NCBI GenBank assembly: GCA_015488785.1
Contig: WFNC01000258.1
Coordinates: forward strand, 1 to 7,436
DNA from: Flavobacteriales bacterium
GTDB taxonomy: Bacteria; Bacteroidota; Bacteroidia; Flavobacteriales_D; Parvicellaceae
DNA length: 7,436 nucleotides
Reading direction: 5' to 3'
In this document: one piece after another, positions 7,307 to 7,436 of the stretch
How the letters are laid out: the number at the start of each line of letters is the position of its first letter
Numbering within the stretch: position 1 is the stretch's first letter
Program-made: the position numbers and the translations under genes
The notes under the pieces: generated by a model
The model's input: the letters and a program-made list of their open reading frames with translations, nothing else
Told to the model about the DNA's origin: nothing
Databases searched by the model: none

Positions 7307-7436
7307 TTAAGCTGCTGATTTATGGTAGTTCTCAGAGATTTGATAATTTCTTAGAAAATCAAACTTATCCGAGTAAGCTATTAATTTACTGGTAGTTATC
7401 TCAATATCGCAGCATATACCTATGCTTTCCAAAAAC
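7307..7436 (-). CDS. C-terminal end of an unrecognised protein, cut by window edge
   Basis: A minus-strand frame is open from the right edge for 42 codons and ends at a TAA (7309-7307). The visible residues include FLESIGICCDIEI near the edge, then KLIAYSDKFDFLRNYQI and a short tail SENYHKSAA. The composition, with a charged and aromatic mix and no internal stop, looks like real coding sequence, but no motif identifies a family. The stop lies 6 bases ahead of the GTG of the DUF3137 gene and in the same frame. The two are therefore either tightly coupled genes in one operon or one gene interrupted by a stop codon. Confidence 0.55.
   Translation of the reverse strand, partial: FLESIGICCDIEITTSKLIAYSDKFDFLRNYQISENYHKSAA

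Noticed and set aside
1..7436. CRISPR array, tRNA, rRNA, complete insertion sequence or attachment site
   Set aside because: No regularly spaced repeats, no cloverleaf or rRNA-like stretches, no intact transposase or integrase, and no terminal inverted repeats were found by reading.

Overview
The window is AT-rich DNA from a member of the Bacteroidota, most likely a flavobacterium. The evidence is the low GC, genes without Shine-Dalgarno sequences, a promoter of the Bacteroidota type (TTG, 19 bases, TAnnTTTG) upstream of the Suf genes, and protein families typical of that phylum. Every gene I can support lies on the minus strand, so transcription runs from high to low coordinates.

Layout from the right edge, in the direction of transcription: the C-terminal end of an unrecognised gene (7436-7307); a DUF3137-type membrane-anchored protein with a GTG start, 6 bases downstream of that gene's stop and in the same frame (7300-6398); a gap of about 300 bases that may hold a decayed gene or repeat; a pair of exported, propeller-like proteins (6103-5306 and 5206-3884), the second with an N-terminal carboxypeptidase-regulatory-like domain; a short promoter-bearing gap; the Fe-S cluster assembly genes sufA, sufB and sufC (3691-1112); a rho-independent terminator; and a Fic-family AMP-transferase that runs off the left edge (994-1).

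The coherent functional unit is sufABC. SufB is the scaffold on which the cluster is built, SufC is its ATPase, and the SufA-like A-type carrier passes clusters on. All diagnostic residues of the three proteins are present. The operon appears to stop after sufC: a GC-rich hairpin with a U-tract follows, then an unrelated fic gene, so sufD, sufS and sufE, which often follow sufC in this phylum, are not next to it.

No convincing new system is visible. The points most worth a second look are the truncated suf operon, the in-frame TAA just before the DUF3137 gene, the possible gene relic at 6223-6402, and the poorly characterised pair of exported proteins.
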